A stretch of DNA of 64,000 nt, from contig NC_015865.1 of NCBI RefSeq assembly GCF_000221185.1, positions 1,860,001 to 1,924,000 of the forward strand, in the 5' to 3' direction. Each line of letters opens with the position of its first letter. The first letter of the stretch is position 1. The notes beneath the pieces were generated by a model, which was not told where the DNA came from, searched no databases, and was given only the letters and a program-made list of their open reading frames with translations. This DNA is from Thermococcus sp. 4557. GTDB lineage: Archaea; Methanobacteriota_B; Thermococci; Thermococcales; Thermococcaceae. The position numbers and the translations under genes are program-made. This document shows positions 27,008 to 36,178 of the stretch, piece by piece.

Positions 27008-27084
27008 TTTCGCCACCCCTCGGTTTAATCGTGTAAGCACTTGGGCACCAACGTATAAAACTTTTTCCAAAAAGAGGAGGGAAA

Positions 27085-29598
27085 TCAGAAGGTGTAGTAG
27101 TCGGGTCCCTCCGTTTTCTTTCCGCCCCTCTTCCTCCTGTTCTCGTCGAAGTTCTGATAGTACTCGACCATGTAGGGCGTTATGCTCGGGCGCACCTTCT
27201 TGAGGGCCGCCTCGAAGTCCTTCCTGGAAACCCTGAGCCTCTCAAGGAACTCCTCGCTCTCCTCCTCGACGGCCTCCACAGGCAGCTCCCTCATTATCCT
27301 GCGCATCGCCAGCAGGGCCGCTTCCCTCACGAGGGCCTCTATATCCGCACCGCTGTATCCCTCGGTCTTCTTGGCGAGCTCCTTGAGGTTGACGTCCCCT
27401 GCCAGGGGCACGCGCTTCGTGTGGACCCTGAGTATCTCAAGTCTTGCCTTTTCGTCGGGTGCCGGAACGAGTATGAGTCTGTCGAACCTTCCTGGCCTGA
27501 GCAGGGCAGGGTCGAGGATATCGGGCCTGTTCGTCGCGGCTATGACAACGACACCGCTGTTGCGCTCTATGCCGTCCATCTCGGTGAGGAGCTGGTTGAT
27601 GAGCCTGTCCGTAACGCGGTCCCCTTCCATGCCCCTAGCCGGTGCAATGGCGTCGATCTCGTCGATGAATATCACCGTTGGAGCGGCCTGCCTAGCCTTC
27701 CTGAATATCTCCCTCACGCGCTTCTCGCTCTCGCCGACCCACTTGCTGAGAACCTCAGGGCCGCGGATGCCGATGAAGTTTGCCTCGCTCTCCGTCGCCA
27801 CGGCCTTGGCCAGGAGCGTCTTACCGGTTCCGGGCGGACCGTAGAGGAGCACACCCCTCGGCGGCTCAATGCCGAGCCTCTGGAACGCCTTGGGATATTT
27901 CATCGGCCACTCGACCGCCTCTTTGAGCTCCTGCTTTACCTCCTCGAGGCCGCCTATGTCCTTCCAGCGGACGTTCGGCATCTCGATGAGCACTTCCCTG
28001 AGCGCGCTTGGGTCCACCATCTTGAGGGCCTCGTAGAAGTCTGCCTTCCTCACGCGGAGCTCCTGGAGAACCTCCGGGGGTATCTTCTCGTGCTCGGGGC
28101 TTATCTTGCCCTCGTTTATGAGCCTCCTGAGGACGACCATGGCTGCCTCTCTCGCGAGCGCGGCGAGGTCCGCACCGACGAATCCGTGCGTCTTCTCCGC
28201 GATCTTCTCGAGCATCCTGTCGATGAGCCTGGTTCTGACCTCGGGGTAAACCTCGCTCGCGCTCTTCAGAATCTCCTTCACCTCGTCGTCGCTCCTGGCT
28301 TTCTCAACGCGCTCCATCAGCTTTTTGAGAACATCCTCGTCGAAGGCTTTCTTTTTGAGGAGCTCCTTCAGGACCCTGAGGACGGTCTCCCTGTCGTAAT
28401 CCGGCTCGAGGGGCATTCCCCTCGTGTGTATCTGGAGTATCTCCTTCCTGCCCTTCTTGTCGGGAACGCCGACCTCTATCTCCCTGTCGAAGCGTCCGGG
28501 CCTTCTGAGGGCTGGATCCAGGGCATCCGGCCTGTTGGTGGCGGCGATAACTATGACCTTTCCGCGCCCCTTAAGGCCGTCCATGAGCGTGAGCAGCTGG
28601 CTGACAACGCGTTTTTCAACCTCCCCGACAACCTCCTCCCTCTTGGGGGCTATCGCGTCAATCTCATCAATGAATATGATGCTGGGGGCGTTCTCTTCGG
28701 CCTCCTTGAATATCTCCCTCAAACGCTCCTCGCTCTCGCCGTAGAACTTGCTCATGACCTCCGGGCCGTTGATGGCTATGAAGTGCGCATTGGCCTCGTT
28801 TGCCACGGCCTTGGCCAGGAGAGTCTTACCCGTTCCAGGCGGGCCGTAGAGCAGAACACCCTTCGGCGGTTCAATTCCAAGGCGCTCAAAAAGCTCCGGA
28901 TGCTTGAGCGGAAGCTCCACCATCTCGCGTATCTTTTGGATGGCGTCGCTCAGGCCGCCGATGTCCTCGTAGGTGACCTCCGGGATGGCCTCCTCGCGCA
29001 CCTCAACCGCCTGCGGGAGGACCTCAACCTCGGTGTTGTAAGTTATCTGGACGACGCCCTTGGGGTTGGTGCTGACCACCACGAACTTCAGCTCCCCGAA
29101 TCCGAGGGGCATTGTCTCGAAGAGCCCCCTGAGCAGCTCGTCGAAGGGCGAGCCGCCGTAGTAGGTCTCCCCCCTGCTGCTGGCGACCACCAGGTCACCC
29201 TTCACCACTGGCCTTCCCAGGAGGTTCTGCTTCACCATATCGCCGGGTATCTGGATGAAGACGCCCTTCTGGGCCGGGGCGAGGGTAACCTTCTTCGCCT
29301 CCTGCACCTCAGCCTTTGCCACCGTCACGTAGTCGCCTATGCTGACCCCGGCGTTCCTCCTGATGTAGCCGTCCATTCTAATGATGTCGAGTCCCCTGTC
29401 GTCCAGGTGGGGGTTGGCCACTATCGCGGCGGTTGTGCGGTCGCCTATCAGCTCCACGATGTCGCCCGGCTCCACTCCAAGCTGCTTCTGGAACTTCCTG
29501 TCGAACCGGACTATTCCCCTGCCAACATCCCTCTTCAGGGCCTCTGCAACGCGGAGCTTAATCTTCTCGTACCTCTCCTCATCCTTACCGAAGATCAT
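27085..29598 (-). CDS. CDC48/VCP-type AAA+ ATPase (second paralogue)
   Basis: An 837-residue double AAA+ ATPase. Both D1 and D2 have intact GPPGTGKT and [10 protein letters not shown] motifs and arginine-finger RPGRFDR segments. Compared with the copy at 4428 it has a longer N-domain insertion (about residues 125-155, containing [19 protein letters not shown]) and a longer basic tail ending in YYTF. The start overlaps the stop of the upstream RNase H-fold gene (ATGA), so the two are co-translated. Likely a protein-unfolding machine with a different partner set from the heat-shock copy. Confidence 0.95.
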   Translation of the reverse strand: MIFGKDEERYEKIKLRVAEALKRDVGRGIVRFDRKFQKQLGVEPGDIVELIGDRTTAAIVANPHLDDRGLDIIRMDGYIRRNAGVSIGDYVTVAKAEVQEAKKVTLAPAQKGVFIQIPGDMVKQNLLGRPVVKGDLVVASSRGETYYGGSPFDELLRGLFETMPLGFGELKFVVVSTNPKGVVQITYNTEVEVLPQAVEVREEAIPEVTYEDIGGLSDAIQKIREMVELPLKHPELFERLGIEPPKGVLLYGPPGTGKTLLAKAVANEANAHFIAINGPEVMSKFYGESEERLREIFKEAEENAPSIIFIDEIDAIAPKREEVVGEVEKRVVSQLLTLMDGLKGRGKVIVIAATNRPDALDPALRRPGRFDREIEVGVPDKKGRKEILQIHTRGMPLEPDYDRETVLRVLKELLKKKAFDEDVLKKLMERVEKARSDDEVKEILKSASEVYPEVRTRLIDRMLEKIAEKTHGFVGADLAALAREAAMVVLRRLINEGKISPEHEKIPPEVLQELRVRKADFYEALKMVDPSALREVLIEMPNVRWKDIGGLEEVKQELKEAVEWPMKYPKAFQRLGIEPPRGVLLYGPPGTGKTLLAKAVATESEANFIGIRGPEVLSKWVGESEKRVREIFRKARQAAPTVIFIDEIDAIAPARGMEGDRVTDRLINQLLTEMDGIERNSGVVVIAATNRPDILDPALLRPGRFDRLILVPAPDEKARLEILRVHTKRVPLAGDVNLKELAKKTEGYSGADIEALVREAALLAMRRIMRELPVEAVEEESEEFLERLRVSRKDFEAALKKVRPSITPYMVEYYQNFDENRRKRGGKKTEGPDYYTF

Positions 29599-30362
29599 CT
29601 TGACCGCCTCCTCTTCCTCTGCCTGTCTATCGCCTCATCCAGCGTTAGGTTGCCCAGCGCAACTTCGCGGGCCAGTCTGGAGGATATCGTGATGTTCCCG
29701 CTCAGCTCACGGCTCCGCCTCTTTATATCCTCTATCTCACGCTTTGTAGGCTCCTTAACGTCGAGGAGCTCGCCTATGGGAACTTCCCTCCCCTCGCGCA
29801 GGCCTATGTTTATGGCCGCCACGATGTCCTGCACCTGGGACACCTCTATGCCGCCCACTTTGGGGGTGGTCCTCGACTCGTTCACGACGATGAGGGGGTA
29901 ATCGTAGCCGAGCACGTCCGCGAGGGCCTTGAGCATGAGCACCCTCTGCCTCTTGGCGCCGTGGCCGATTTTGATTTTAGCGCCTGGATACTTATCCAGC
30001 AGGTCGAGGATTATTCCAACGTCACGCGGGCTCTTCAGGTGGTGAACCTCGAGCACACGGTTATCCGCGACGACGCTCAGTCCCGGCCTTTCCCCGGGGT
30101 CTATGGCGATGTAAATCCTCTTAAACCTCTCCCTGCCTTCGAGCTTCGCCAGGAGTTCGTCTATGAAGTTCTCGTCCCTGACAACGACCTTTACGGGGAA
30201 CCTGACCCTCCTGTAGTCCCTTTCCCCCGTCAGGACCACTTCAACGTCGAAAGGTATCTCCTCACCCACCTGGAGGCTGTGGAAGGGTATGCCGTACTCC
30301 TTCAGCACCTTGGTGGCGGTGTAGTAAACACGGGCGTCGCTCGTTACGATGGCTACTCTCAT
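29595..30362 (-). CDS. RNase H/RuvC-fold protein, function unknown
   Basis: A 255-residue protein. [16 protein letters not shown] (about residue 87) looks like the first acidic strand of a RuvC/RNase H fold, and [19 protein letters not shown] (about 175) supplies a later conserved acidic residue. The basic C-terminus ends RKRRRSR. It is translationally coupled to the second CDC48 by an ATGA overlap. A nuclease or nucleic-acid-binding role working with CDC48 is an inference. The start at 30362 (MRVAIVTSD) is preferred to GTG 30371. Confidence 0.75.
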   Translation of the reverse strand: MRVAIVTSDARVYYTATKVLKEYGIPFHSLQVGEEIPFDVEVVLTGERDYRRVRFPVKVVVRDENFIDELLAKLEGRERFKRIYIAIDPGERPGLSVVADNRVLEVHHLKSPRDVGIILDLLDKYPGAKIKIGHGAKRQRVLMLKALADVLGYDYPLIVVNESRTTPKVGGIEVSQVQDIVAAINIGLREGREVPIGELLDVKEPTKREIEDIKRRSRELSGNITISSRLAREVALGNLTLDEAIDRQRKRRRSR

Positions 30363-30492
30363 GATTTCCACTTGGTCTCATCAATTAAAAACCTTTCTAA
30401 CCGGCCGAATCACAGAATTTGGCCATGAAATGCTTTAAATTGGTAGAAAAAAGTTTATAAGCCATTATCCGCAGGTAGAAACGGGGATCGGG

Positions 30493-30648
30493 ATGCAGCC
30501 TCCTAAGAAAAAGAAGAAGGTCGAGGAGTTCGAAGGGGAAGAGCTTTTCGAGGAAGATGAGGAGTGGGAGCTGGAAGAGGACGAGCTCGACGAGGACTGG
30601 GAAGAGGAGTGGGAGGAGGAAGACTGGGAAGAGGATGAGGAGTGGTGA
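30493..30648 (+). CDS. Hyperacidic Trp/Glu microprotein
   Basis: A 51-residue protein starting at ATG 30493 (upstream CGGGGATCGGG). After MQPPKKKKKVEE it is almost only Glu, Asp and Trp, with repeated EEDEEW, DEDW and EEDW units. A strong TATA box (AAAGTTTATAAGCC) precedes it by about 40 bases. The sequence suggests a flexible polyanion that could mimic nucleic acid or bind basic proteins; function is unknown. Confidence 0.75.
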   Translation: MQPPKKKKKVEEFEGEELFEEDEEWELEEDELDEDWEEEWEEEDWEEDEEW

Positions 30649-30650
30649 TT

Positions 30651-30791
30651 TTATAGCTCTTTGAGTTTCTCCATCACCTTCCCGCAGTTGGGTTTTACCG
30701 GCTCTTCCGGGTTGGCGTAAAGGCCGATTTTGATTGCCTCCTCTGCCCAAGACTGCGCCGAAGTGATGGCCTCCCCAACGGCTAAGACTTG
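30651..30791 (-). pseudogene. C-terminal fragment of a lost gene
   Basis: The minus strand holds an open stretch of about 46 codons ending at TAA 30651, reading AVGEAITSAQSWAEEAIKIG and ending KPNCGKVMEKLKEL. It has protein-like composition but no plausible start codon, and its 5' end runs into the stop of the DUF234 ATPase gene in a different frame. It is most likely the remnant of a gene cut when the ATPase arrived. Confidence 0.45.
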
Positions 30792-32146
30792 GGAGAAATA
30801 AGGTCTTTGAAGTCCTCCAAGTCCCAGAGGAGGTAGCCTTCAGCCCTCAAAGCATCTTTTCTCTCTACCTCCCTCGCAATCAACCCATGCCACTCCTCCC
30901 AGCCCCTGAGTCCCACAAAGGCTGTCTTTTTCTCCAAATTCTTCAAAACTCCCCGCGCTTCCCTCTCGCTCAGGCCTTTCCACTTGACCTCGACGAAGAG
31001 GGCTTTCTTCGTCCTATCGTTCAAAGCGACCAGATCAATCTCCTCACTCCTGTGCCACCACCTTCCAACCTTCGTGAACGTGAAGGGAAGCCTTCCCGCT
31101 TTGTTCAGCTCGATCAGGAACTGCCTCGCCACCTCTTCGAAGGCCCTCCCAACGTAGGTGTTAAAGGCATCCCAATCCATCTCGAACGTTCCAATCTCTA
31201 CCTTCCCGCGGTTGGGCTTGACAAAGCGGAACCAGAAGGTGAAGAAGTTGTCGTTCAGGTAGTAGCGGGCCTTTCTGCTCCTCTCGCTCTCCGTTACGGG
31301 CACCTCCCTTCTCACCAGGTCAAGGGAAATCAGCGTTCTCAAATATTTGGGCATGTCCTTCGGCTCTATGCCAGCGTACTGGGCAATCTCACTGACCCTG
31401 TGCCTCCCGTTGGCGAGGGCCTCCAGGATTAGGTAATAACGGTGCACCTCACCCAATTCCTCCCTCAGTATAAACTCGGGCTCCTCGTAGAGGATTGAAG
31501 TGGGCGAAAACGCTGTTTCCATGAGCCCCCTTTCGAAGTCCTCCCCTCTAAAGAGGCGGAAGTACATGGGGACTCCACCGGTTACCGAGTAGATCCTGAC
31601 CACAGTCTCCAGCGGTCTGTTCCCGAAGTATTCCGCCACGTGGAAAAAGTTCAGGGGCTTCAGCCTGAGCTGTGCGGTTCTCCTTCCGTAGAGGGGGTTG
31701 TTGTAGCCCATTAGCCCCTCCATCAGACCAACGAGGGAACCGCTGAGTATGAGGAAGAAGCGGTCGTCCAGGATTTCATCGATCACATGCTGAAAAACCG
31801 CCGGCGTGTTTTTGTCCGTGAGCAACAGATAGGAGAACTCGTCTATCACCACGACGAGCCTCCCCGGGGCCCTGAGTTTTATCAGCTCGAAGGCTTTCCT
31901 GAAATCGTCCACTTCGACCGCGGGCAGGCCGAGTTTTTCCGCGGTCTCAAGGTAGAACCTCCTCGCGTTGGTCTCCAGGCCGTCCCTGTCGGCGAGGAAG
32001 TAGATGGCCGGTTTGTCCTCGATGAACCTCTTCACGAGCTCCGTCTTCCCCACCCTCCTGCGCCCGTAGAGGATTAAGACCTCCTTCTTTCCAGAACGGT
32101 ATAGCTTGTCGAGCAGTGCCAGCTCATTTTTTCGATTCACAAACAT
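30782..32146 (-). CDS. Archaeal AAA ATPase with C-terminal DUF234 nuclease-like domain
   Basis: A 454-residue protein. MFVNRKNELALLDKLYRSG and YGRRRVGKTELV (P-loop, about residue 35) open the archaeal ATPase domain; VVIDEFSYL is Walker B; a winged helix follows (about 270-310). The last 130 residues form DUF234, with EIDLVALNDRTKKALFVEVKW resembling a PD-(D/E)xK nuclease core. This family is scattered and mobile in archaea. The start at 32146 follows TGGTGAAGATA. A gene fragment lies at its 3' end. Confidence 0.9.
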   Translation of the reverse strand: MFVNRKNELALLDKLYRSGKKEVLILYGRRRVGKTELVKRFIEDKPAIYFLADRDGLETNARRFYLETAEKLGLPAVEVDDFRKAFELIKLRAPGRLVVVIDEFSYLLLTDKNTPAVFQHVIDEILDDRFFLILSGSLVGLMEGLMGYNNPLYGRRTAQLRLKPLNFFHVAEYFGNRPLETVVRIYSVTGGVPMYFRLFRGEDFERGLMETAFSPTSILYEEPEFILREELGEVHRYYLILEALANGRHRVSEIAQYAGIEPKDMPKYLRTLISLDLVRREVPVTESERSRKARYYLNDNFFTFWFRFVKPNRGKVEIGTFEMDWDAFNTYVGRAFEEVARQFLIELNKAGRLPFTFTKVGRWWHRSEEIDLVALNDRTKKALFVEVKWKGLSEREARGVLKNLEKKTAFVGLRGWEEWHGLIAREVERKDALRAEGYLLWDLEDFKDLISPKS

Positions 32147-32269
32147 TATCTTCACCAGGATAATCTTTGGCAGGATAAAATTTAAGGGTTTCGGGGTGCT
32201 CGAAGGAGTAAACACTTCCACTTACGCAACCCATTTATAGAAAGGCGTTCTCTTTTCTCCGGTGATAGA

Positions 32270-33472
32270 ATGGCGTTCCTGAAGGTCGTCCCCCTGGAGA
32301 AAGCCCTCGAGGTCATAAACTCATTTCCCCTGAAGCCAGAAATTGAAAGCGTCCCACTGAGCGAGGCCCTCGGCAGGATTCTGGCCGAGGATGTGACATC
32401 GCCGATAAACGTCCCCCCCTTCGACCGCGCCACGGTCGACGGCTACGCAGTAAGGGCTGAAGACACATTCATGGCGAGCGAAAGCGAGCCGGTTAGACTG
32501 AGGGTCGTCGGGGAGATAAACGCCGGGGACACGCCAACTGTGGAGCTCAAGCCCGGCGAGAGCGTTTACATCTCCACGGGCGCGCCCCTGCCCGAGGGTG
32601 CCGATGCAGTGGTACAGTTCGAGGACGTGGATAGGGAAGGGGAGGAGGTCATCATCTACAAGCCGGCCTACCCGGGCCTCGGCGTCATGAAGGCCGGAGC
32701 TGACATCCCCAAGGGGAAGATCCTTCTCAAACGTGGAACCCGGCTGACCTTCAAGGACACCGCACTCCTCTCGGCCGTTGGAATCGCCGAGGTTCCAGTC
32801 TTCAGAAAGCCCAGGGTTGCCGTGATAAGCACCGGAAACGAAGTGGTTCTCCCCGGGAGGGAGCTGAGATACGGCCAGATATACGACATAAACGGCCGCG
32901 CAATAGCGGACGCAGTCAGGGAGCCCGGAGGTGAGGCCGTTTTCCTCGGCATAGCCAGGGATAACCGTGAGAGCCTCAAGGCGCTCATCGAGAAGGGAAT
33001 CGAGTGCTGCGACATGGTAATCCTCAGTGGCGGTGCGAGCGGTGGAATAAGGGACCTGACCAGCTCGATAATCGAGGAGCTCGGCGAGGTAAAGATTCAC
33101 GGCATAGCGATTCAGCCGGGTAAGCCGACGATAATCGGCCTGATCAACGGAAAGCCGGTCTTTGGCCTGCCCGGCTACCCAACCAGCTGCCTGACCAACT
33201 TCACCCTGCTCGTTGCACCGCTCCTGAGAAGGCTCCTCGGAAGGGAGAGCGAGATCAGAAAGGTCAAGAAAAAGCTCGCCCACAAGGTCTTCTCCGTGAA
33301 AGGCAGGCGTCAGTTCCTCCCGGTCAGGATAGAGGGCGAAAAAGCCCTGCCCATACTCAAGGGAAGCGGAGCGGTCACGAGCTTCGTGGATGCCGACGGC
33401 TTCATCGAGGTTCCGGAGAACGTCGAGATACTGGAGGCAGGGGAGGAGGTCGAAGTCACGTTCTTCGGCTGA
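32270..33472 (+). CDS. moeA: MoeA, molybdopterin molybdotransferase
   Basis: A 400-residue enzyme. Domain motifs: PPFDRATVDGYAVRAEDTF (residues 44-62), PLPEGADAVVQFEDV, VISTGNEVVLPG, ILSGGASGGIRD and GLPGYPTS. MoeA inserts molybdate or tungstate into the adenylated pterin. ATG 32270 follows CCGGTGATAGA. A TATA box (CCATTTATAGAA) precedes it. Thermococcales depend on tungsten enzymes such as aldehyde:ferredoxin oxidoreductases, and mobB at 2161 serves the same pathway. Confidence 0.95.
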   Translation: MAFLKVVPLEKALEVINSFPLKPEIESVPLSEALGRILAEDVTSPINVPPFDRATVDGYAVRAEDTFMASESEPVRLRVVGEINAGDTPTVELKPGESVYISTGAPLPEGADAVVQFEDVDREGEEVIIYKPAYPGLGVMKAGADIPKGKILLKRGTRLTFKDTALLSAVGIAEVPVFRKPRVAVISTGNEVVLPGRELRYGQIYDINGRAIADAVREPGGEAVFLGIARDNRESLKALIEKGIECCDMVILSGGASGGIRDLTSSIIEELGEVKIHGIAIQPGKPTIIGLINGKPVFGLPGYPTSCLTNFTLLVAPLLRRLLGRESEIRKVKKKLAHKVFSVKGRRQFLPVRIEGEKALPILKGSGAVTSFVDADGFIEVPENVEILEAGEEVEVTFFG

Positions 33473-33546
33473 CTTTGTCGTCCCTCCAAATCCCCCATCA
33501 AAACCTTTTTTAAACTCCTTCACCTTCTTTTCCCAGGTGGAAGACT

Positions 33547-34914
33547 ATGCTGGACATAAAGCTCATCCGTGAAAATCCCGATATCGTCAGGGGCGACCTC
33601 ATAAAGCGCGGGGAGATAGAGAAGCTCAAGTGGATAGACGAGATTCTGGAGCTCGATGCCAGATGGCGCGATAACCTGAAGAAAATCAACCAGCTCAGGA
33701 AGGAGCGCAACCAGCTGGCGGTTCAGATAGGTAAGCGCAAGAAGGCAGGCGAACCGATAGACGACCTCCTGGCAAGGAGCAACGAGATAGTGAAGCAGAT
33801 TGAGGAGCTCGAGAAGGAAGTCGAGGAGCTGAGGAAGAGGATAGACTACTACCTCTGGCGCCTCCCGAACATCACCCACGAGAGCGTTCCCGTCGGCAAG
33901 GACGACACCGAGAACGTCCCCATCAGGTTCTGGGGCAAGGCCAGGGTCTGGGAGGGCTTCCTCGAGAGCTTTAAGGAGCAGAGCCTCGGAAAGATGGACT
34001 ACGAGGTCCTCGACTGGAGGCCGAGGCTCCACGTGGATATGCTGGAGCTCCTGAGGGGAGCAGACCTTGAGAGGGCCGCGAAGGTCAGCGGTGCGAGGTT
34101 CTACTACCTCATGAACGAGCTGGTCATCCTCGACCTTGCTTTGCTCCGCTTCGCCCTCGACAAGCTCATCGAGAAGGGCTTCGTCCCGGTCATACCGCCC
34201 TACATGGTGCGCCGCTTTGTTGAGGAGGGCGTCACGAGCTTCGGCGACTTCGAGGACGTCATCTACAAGGTGGAGGGCGAGGACCTCTACCTCGTCCCAA
34301 CGGCCGAGCACCCGCTGGCCGGGATGCACGCCAACGAGATAATCGAGGGCAAAGACCTGCCGCTCCTCTACGCCGGCGTGAGCCCCTGCTTCCGCAAGGA
34401 GGCTGGAACCGCCGGAAAGGACACGAAGGGAATCTTCCGCGTTCATCAGTTCCACAAGGTCGAGCAGTTCGTTTACGCGAGGCCCGAGGAGAGCTGGGAG
34501 TGGCACGAGAAGCTCATAGCCAACGCGGAGGAGATATTCCGGGAGCTTGAGATTCCCTACCGCGTCGTGAACATCTGCACCGGCGATCTGGGATACGTTG
34601 CGGCGAAGAAGTACGACATCGAGGCCTGGATGGCGGGCCAGGGCAAGTTCAGGGAGGTCGTAAGCGCAAGCAACTGCACCGAGTGGCAGGCGAGAAGGCT
34701 TAACATCCGCTTCCGCGACAAGACCCACGAGAAGCCCAAGTTCGTGCACACGCTCAACTCGACGGCAATAGCGACATCAAGGGCAATCGTTGCCATCCTC
34801 GAGAACTTCCAGACAGAGGAAGGTGTGGTAAAGCTCCCGAAGGCCCTCTGGAAGTACACGGGCTTCAAGGAGATTCTGCCGGCTCACATGAAGGAGAAGT
34901 GCTGTCAGGATTGA
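33547..34914 (+). CDS. serS: Seryl-tRNA synthetase
   Basis: A 455-residue class II synthetase of the common type. An N-terminal coiled-coil arm (about 30-105: INQLRKERNQLAVQIGKRK) holds the long variable arm of tRNA-Ser. Motif 2 (SPCFRKEAGTAGKDTKGIFRVHQF) and motif 3 (NSTAIATSRAIVAILENFQ) are intact. ATG 33547 follows CCAGGTGGAAGACT; a T-rich TATA (CTTTTTTTAAACTCC) lies upstream. Confidence 0.97.
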   Translation: MLDIKLIRENPDIVRGDLIKRGEIEKLKWIDEILELDARWRDNLKKINQLRKERNQLAVQIGKRKKAGEPIDDLLARSNEIVKQIEELEKEVEELRKRIDYYLWRLPNITHESVPVGKDDTENVPIRFWGKARVWEGFLESFKEQSLGKMDYEVLDWRPRLHVDMLELLRGADLERAAKVSGARFYYLMNELVILDLALLRFALDKLIEKGFVPVIPPYMVRRFVEEGVTSFGDFEDVIYKVEGEDLYLVPTAEHPLAGMHANEIIEGKDLPLLYAGVSPCFRKEAGTAGKDTKGIFRVHQFHKVEQFVYARPEESWEWHEKLIANAEEIFRELEIPYRVVNICTGDLGYVAAKKYDIEAWMAGQGKFREVVSASNCTEWQARRLNIRFRDKTHEKPKFVHTLNSTAIATSRAIVAILENFQTEEGVVKLPKALWKYTGFKEILPAHMKEKCCQD

Positions 34915-34930
34915 TGCGTTCTTTTCTTCC

Positions 34931-35635
34931 TTATATTCCACCGCGCTCCCTCACCTTTCTCCTGACGTTCGGGTCGCGGTCGGCTATCACCTTCAGCGCT
35001 TCCTCAAAGCTCATCCAGTCGGGAACTTCCTCGTTGATGTAGATTCCTGTTCTCCCTATCGCGTCCCTCCTCGTCAGAACGTGGACGCGCTCGGTGACGA
35101 TATCGATGCTCACGCTGAGGATTCGGGCGACCTCGCTCTCCCGCCCGACGACTTCCCTCTCGATGTGCCCCCTCTCTGTGGGGACTATGAGTATCAGCTT
35201 CTTATTGACGCCGGGGACGCGCTCATTCGTTTTCACGCCCCGCAGATCAACCGCCCCGCCCCACCGGTAGAACTCAAGCTCCCTGTCCGTGGGGTCGATC
35301 AGCGGGAATGTGACCGTCGTTTCCTCGTCTATCTCAATGACGCCCTTTATGAGGTGCCACGGGGTCGCCATAACTATCTTCCTTCTGCTCACGAGCCCCT
35401 CAAGGGCGAGCTCGATGAGGTAGCTCGGCACCCGATAGGGTATGAAGATGTCTATATCGCTCTCCCGCCTGACGTCCCCCCTGGCGACGCTGCCGTAGAG
35501 CTGCGGGTCGAACTGGCTCAGGCGCTCCATTATCTTCAACGCCTTTTCCCTCTTCTCCCGGAGGTAGCGCCATCTCTTTGGGGGATATACCACTTCCCGC
35601 TCATCCCACACCCTGACGACTTTTTCCCTCGGCAT
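34931..35635 (-). CDS. Nucleotidyltransferase-domain protein
   Basis: A 234-residue protein with the Pol-beta-type motif GSVARGDVRRESDIDIFIP (about residue 48), so metal-dependent nucleotidyl transfer is likely. A further 150 residues predict a second alpha/beta domain and a helical C-terminus. No ribosome binding site is visible, but a TATA box (CCTTTAAACTT) lies about 25 bases before ATG 35635, so the message is probably leaderless. The substrate is unknown. Confidence 0.85.
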   Translation of the reverse strand: MPREKVVRVWDEREVVYPPKRWRYLREKREKALKIMERLSQFDPQLYGSVARGDVRRESDIDIFIPYRVPSYLIELALEGLVSRRKIVMATPWHLIKGVIEIDEETTVTFPLIDPTDRELEFYRWGGAVDLRGVKTNERVPGVNKKLILIVPTERGHIEREVVGRESEVARILSVSIDIVTERVHVLTRRDAIGRTGIYINEEVPDWMSFEEALKVIADRDPNVRRKVRERGGI

Positions 35636-35716
35636 CTGAGGGAGTTCGGGGGAAAGTTTAAAGGCCTACCGATAGCGTTTTATATAAACCCATCAACTTC
35701 GAGGTGGTGAAAGAAA

Positions 35717-36136
35717 ATGCCAGTGCTTGGGTTCAACATAACCAAGGTTGAAATGGAGAGGGTTTCCCTTTCCGTTCCCGGGGGCCAGATAGAGGTCAGG
35801 CTCTCGCCGAAGGTCAAGGAGATGCGCCTCGGTGAGATCAGGACCCCAACCGGCAAGCTGAACGGTATCGAGATCCTCTTTAGGTACGAGATAGATTACA
35901 ACCCCAAGATCGCAGACGGCGCGATCGAGGGCGTCATACTCTACCTCCCGCCGCAGAAGGAGAAGATAGACGAAATCCTCAACCTCTGGGAGGATGAGAA
36001 GAAGATAGACTCCATGACCTTCGCGGAGGTCGTCAACTTCATAACCAAGGAAGTCTCCCCGATGCTGATGCTCCTCGCGAAGGAGATGCGCCTGCCGTAC
36101 CACATACCCATTCCCAGGGTTGAGGTCAAGTCCTGA
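35717..36136 (+). CDS. Conserved hypothetical protein, 139 residues
   Basis: It starts at ATG 35717 behind GAGGTGGTGAAAG, with a TATA box (GTTTTATATAAACC) upstream. The N-terminal half is strand-rich (MPVLGFNITKVEMERVSLSV...IEILFRYEIDYNP) and the C-terminal part helical. No motif is recognised. Strong promoter and good ribosome binding site suggest high expression. Confidence 0.7.
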   Translation: MPVLGFNITKVEMERVSLSVPGGQIEVRLSPKVKEMRLGEIRTPTGKLNGIEILFRYEIDYNPKIADGAIEGVILYLPPQKEKIDEILNLWEDEKKIDSMTFAEVVNFITKEVSPMLMLLAKEMRLPYHIPIPRVEVKS

Positions 36137-36178
36137 CCTCTTTTTACTTCTCTGATTCCTGCCATTCTATTTCAGGAG

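Noticed and set aside
27085-27100. Possible HbYX proteasome-docking motif at the CDC48 C-terminus
   Set aside because: The protein ends in YYTF, so Tyr is not in the penultimate position required for HbYX.
27421-29901. Very long open frame antisense to the second CDC48 gene
   Set aside because: It results from GC-rich codon bias in the real gene; the antisense product has no recognisable motif and no ribosome binding site. The same holds for long antisense frames over the first CDC48, smc, moeA, serS and mcmA.
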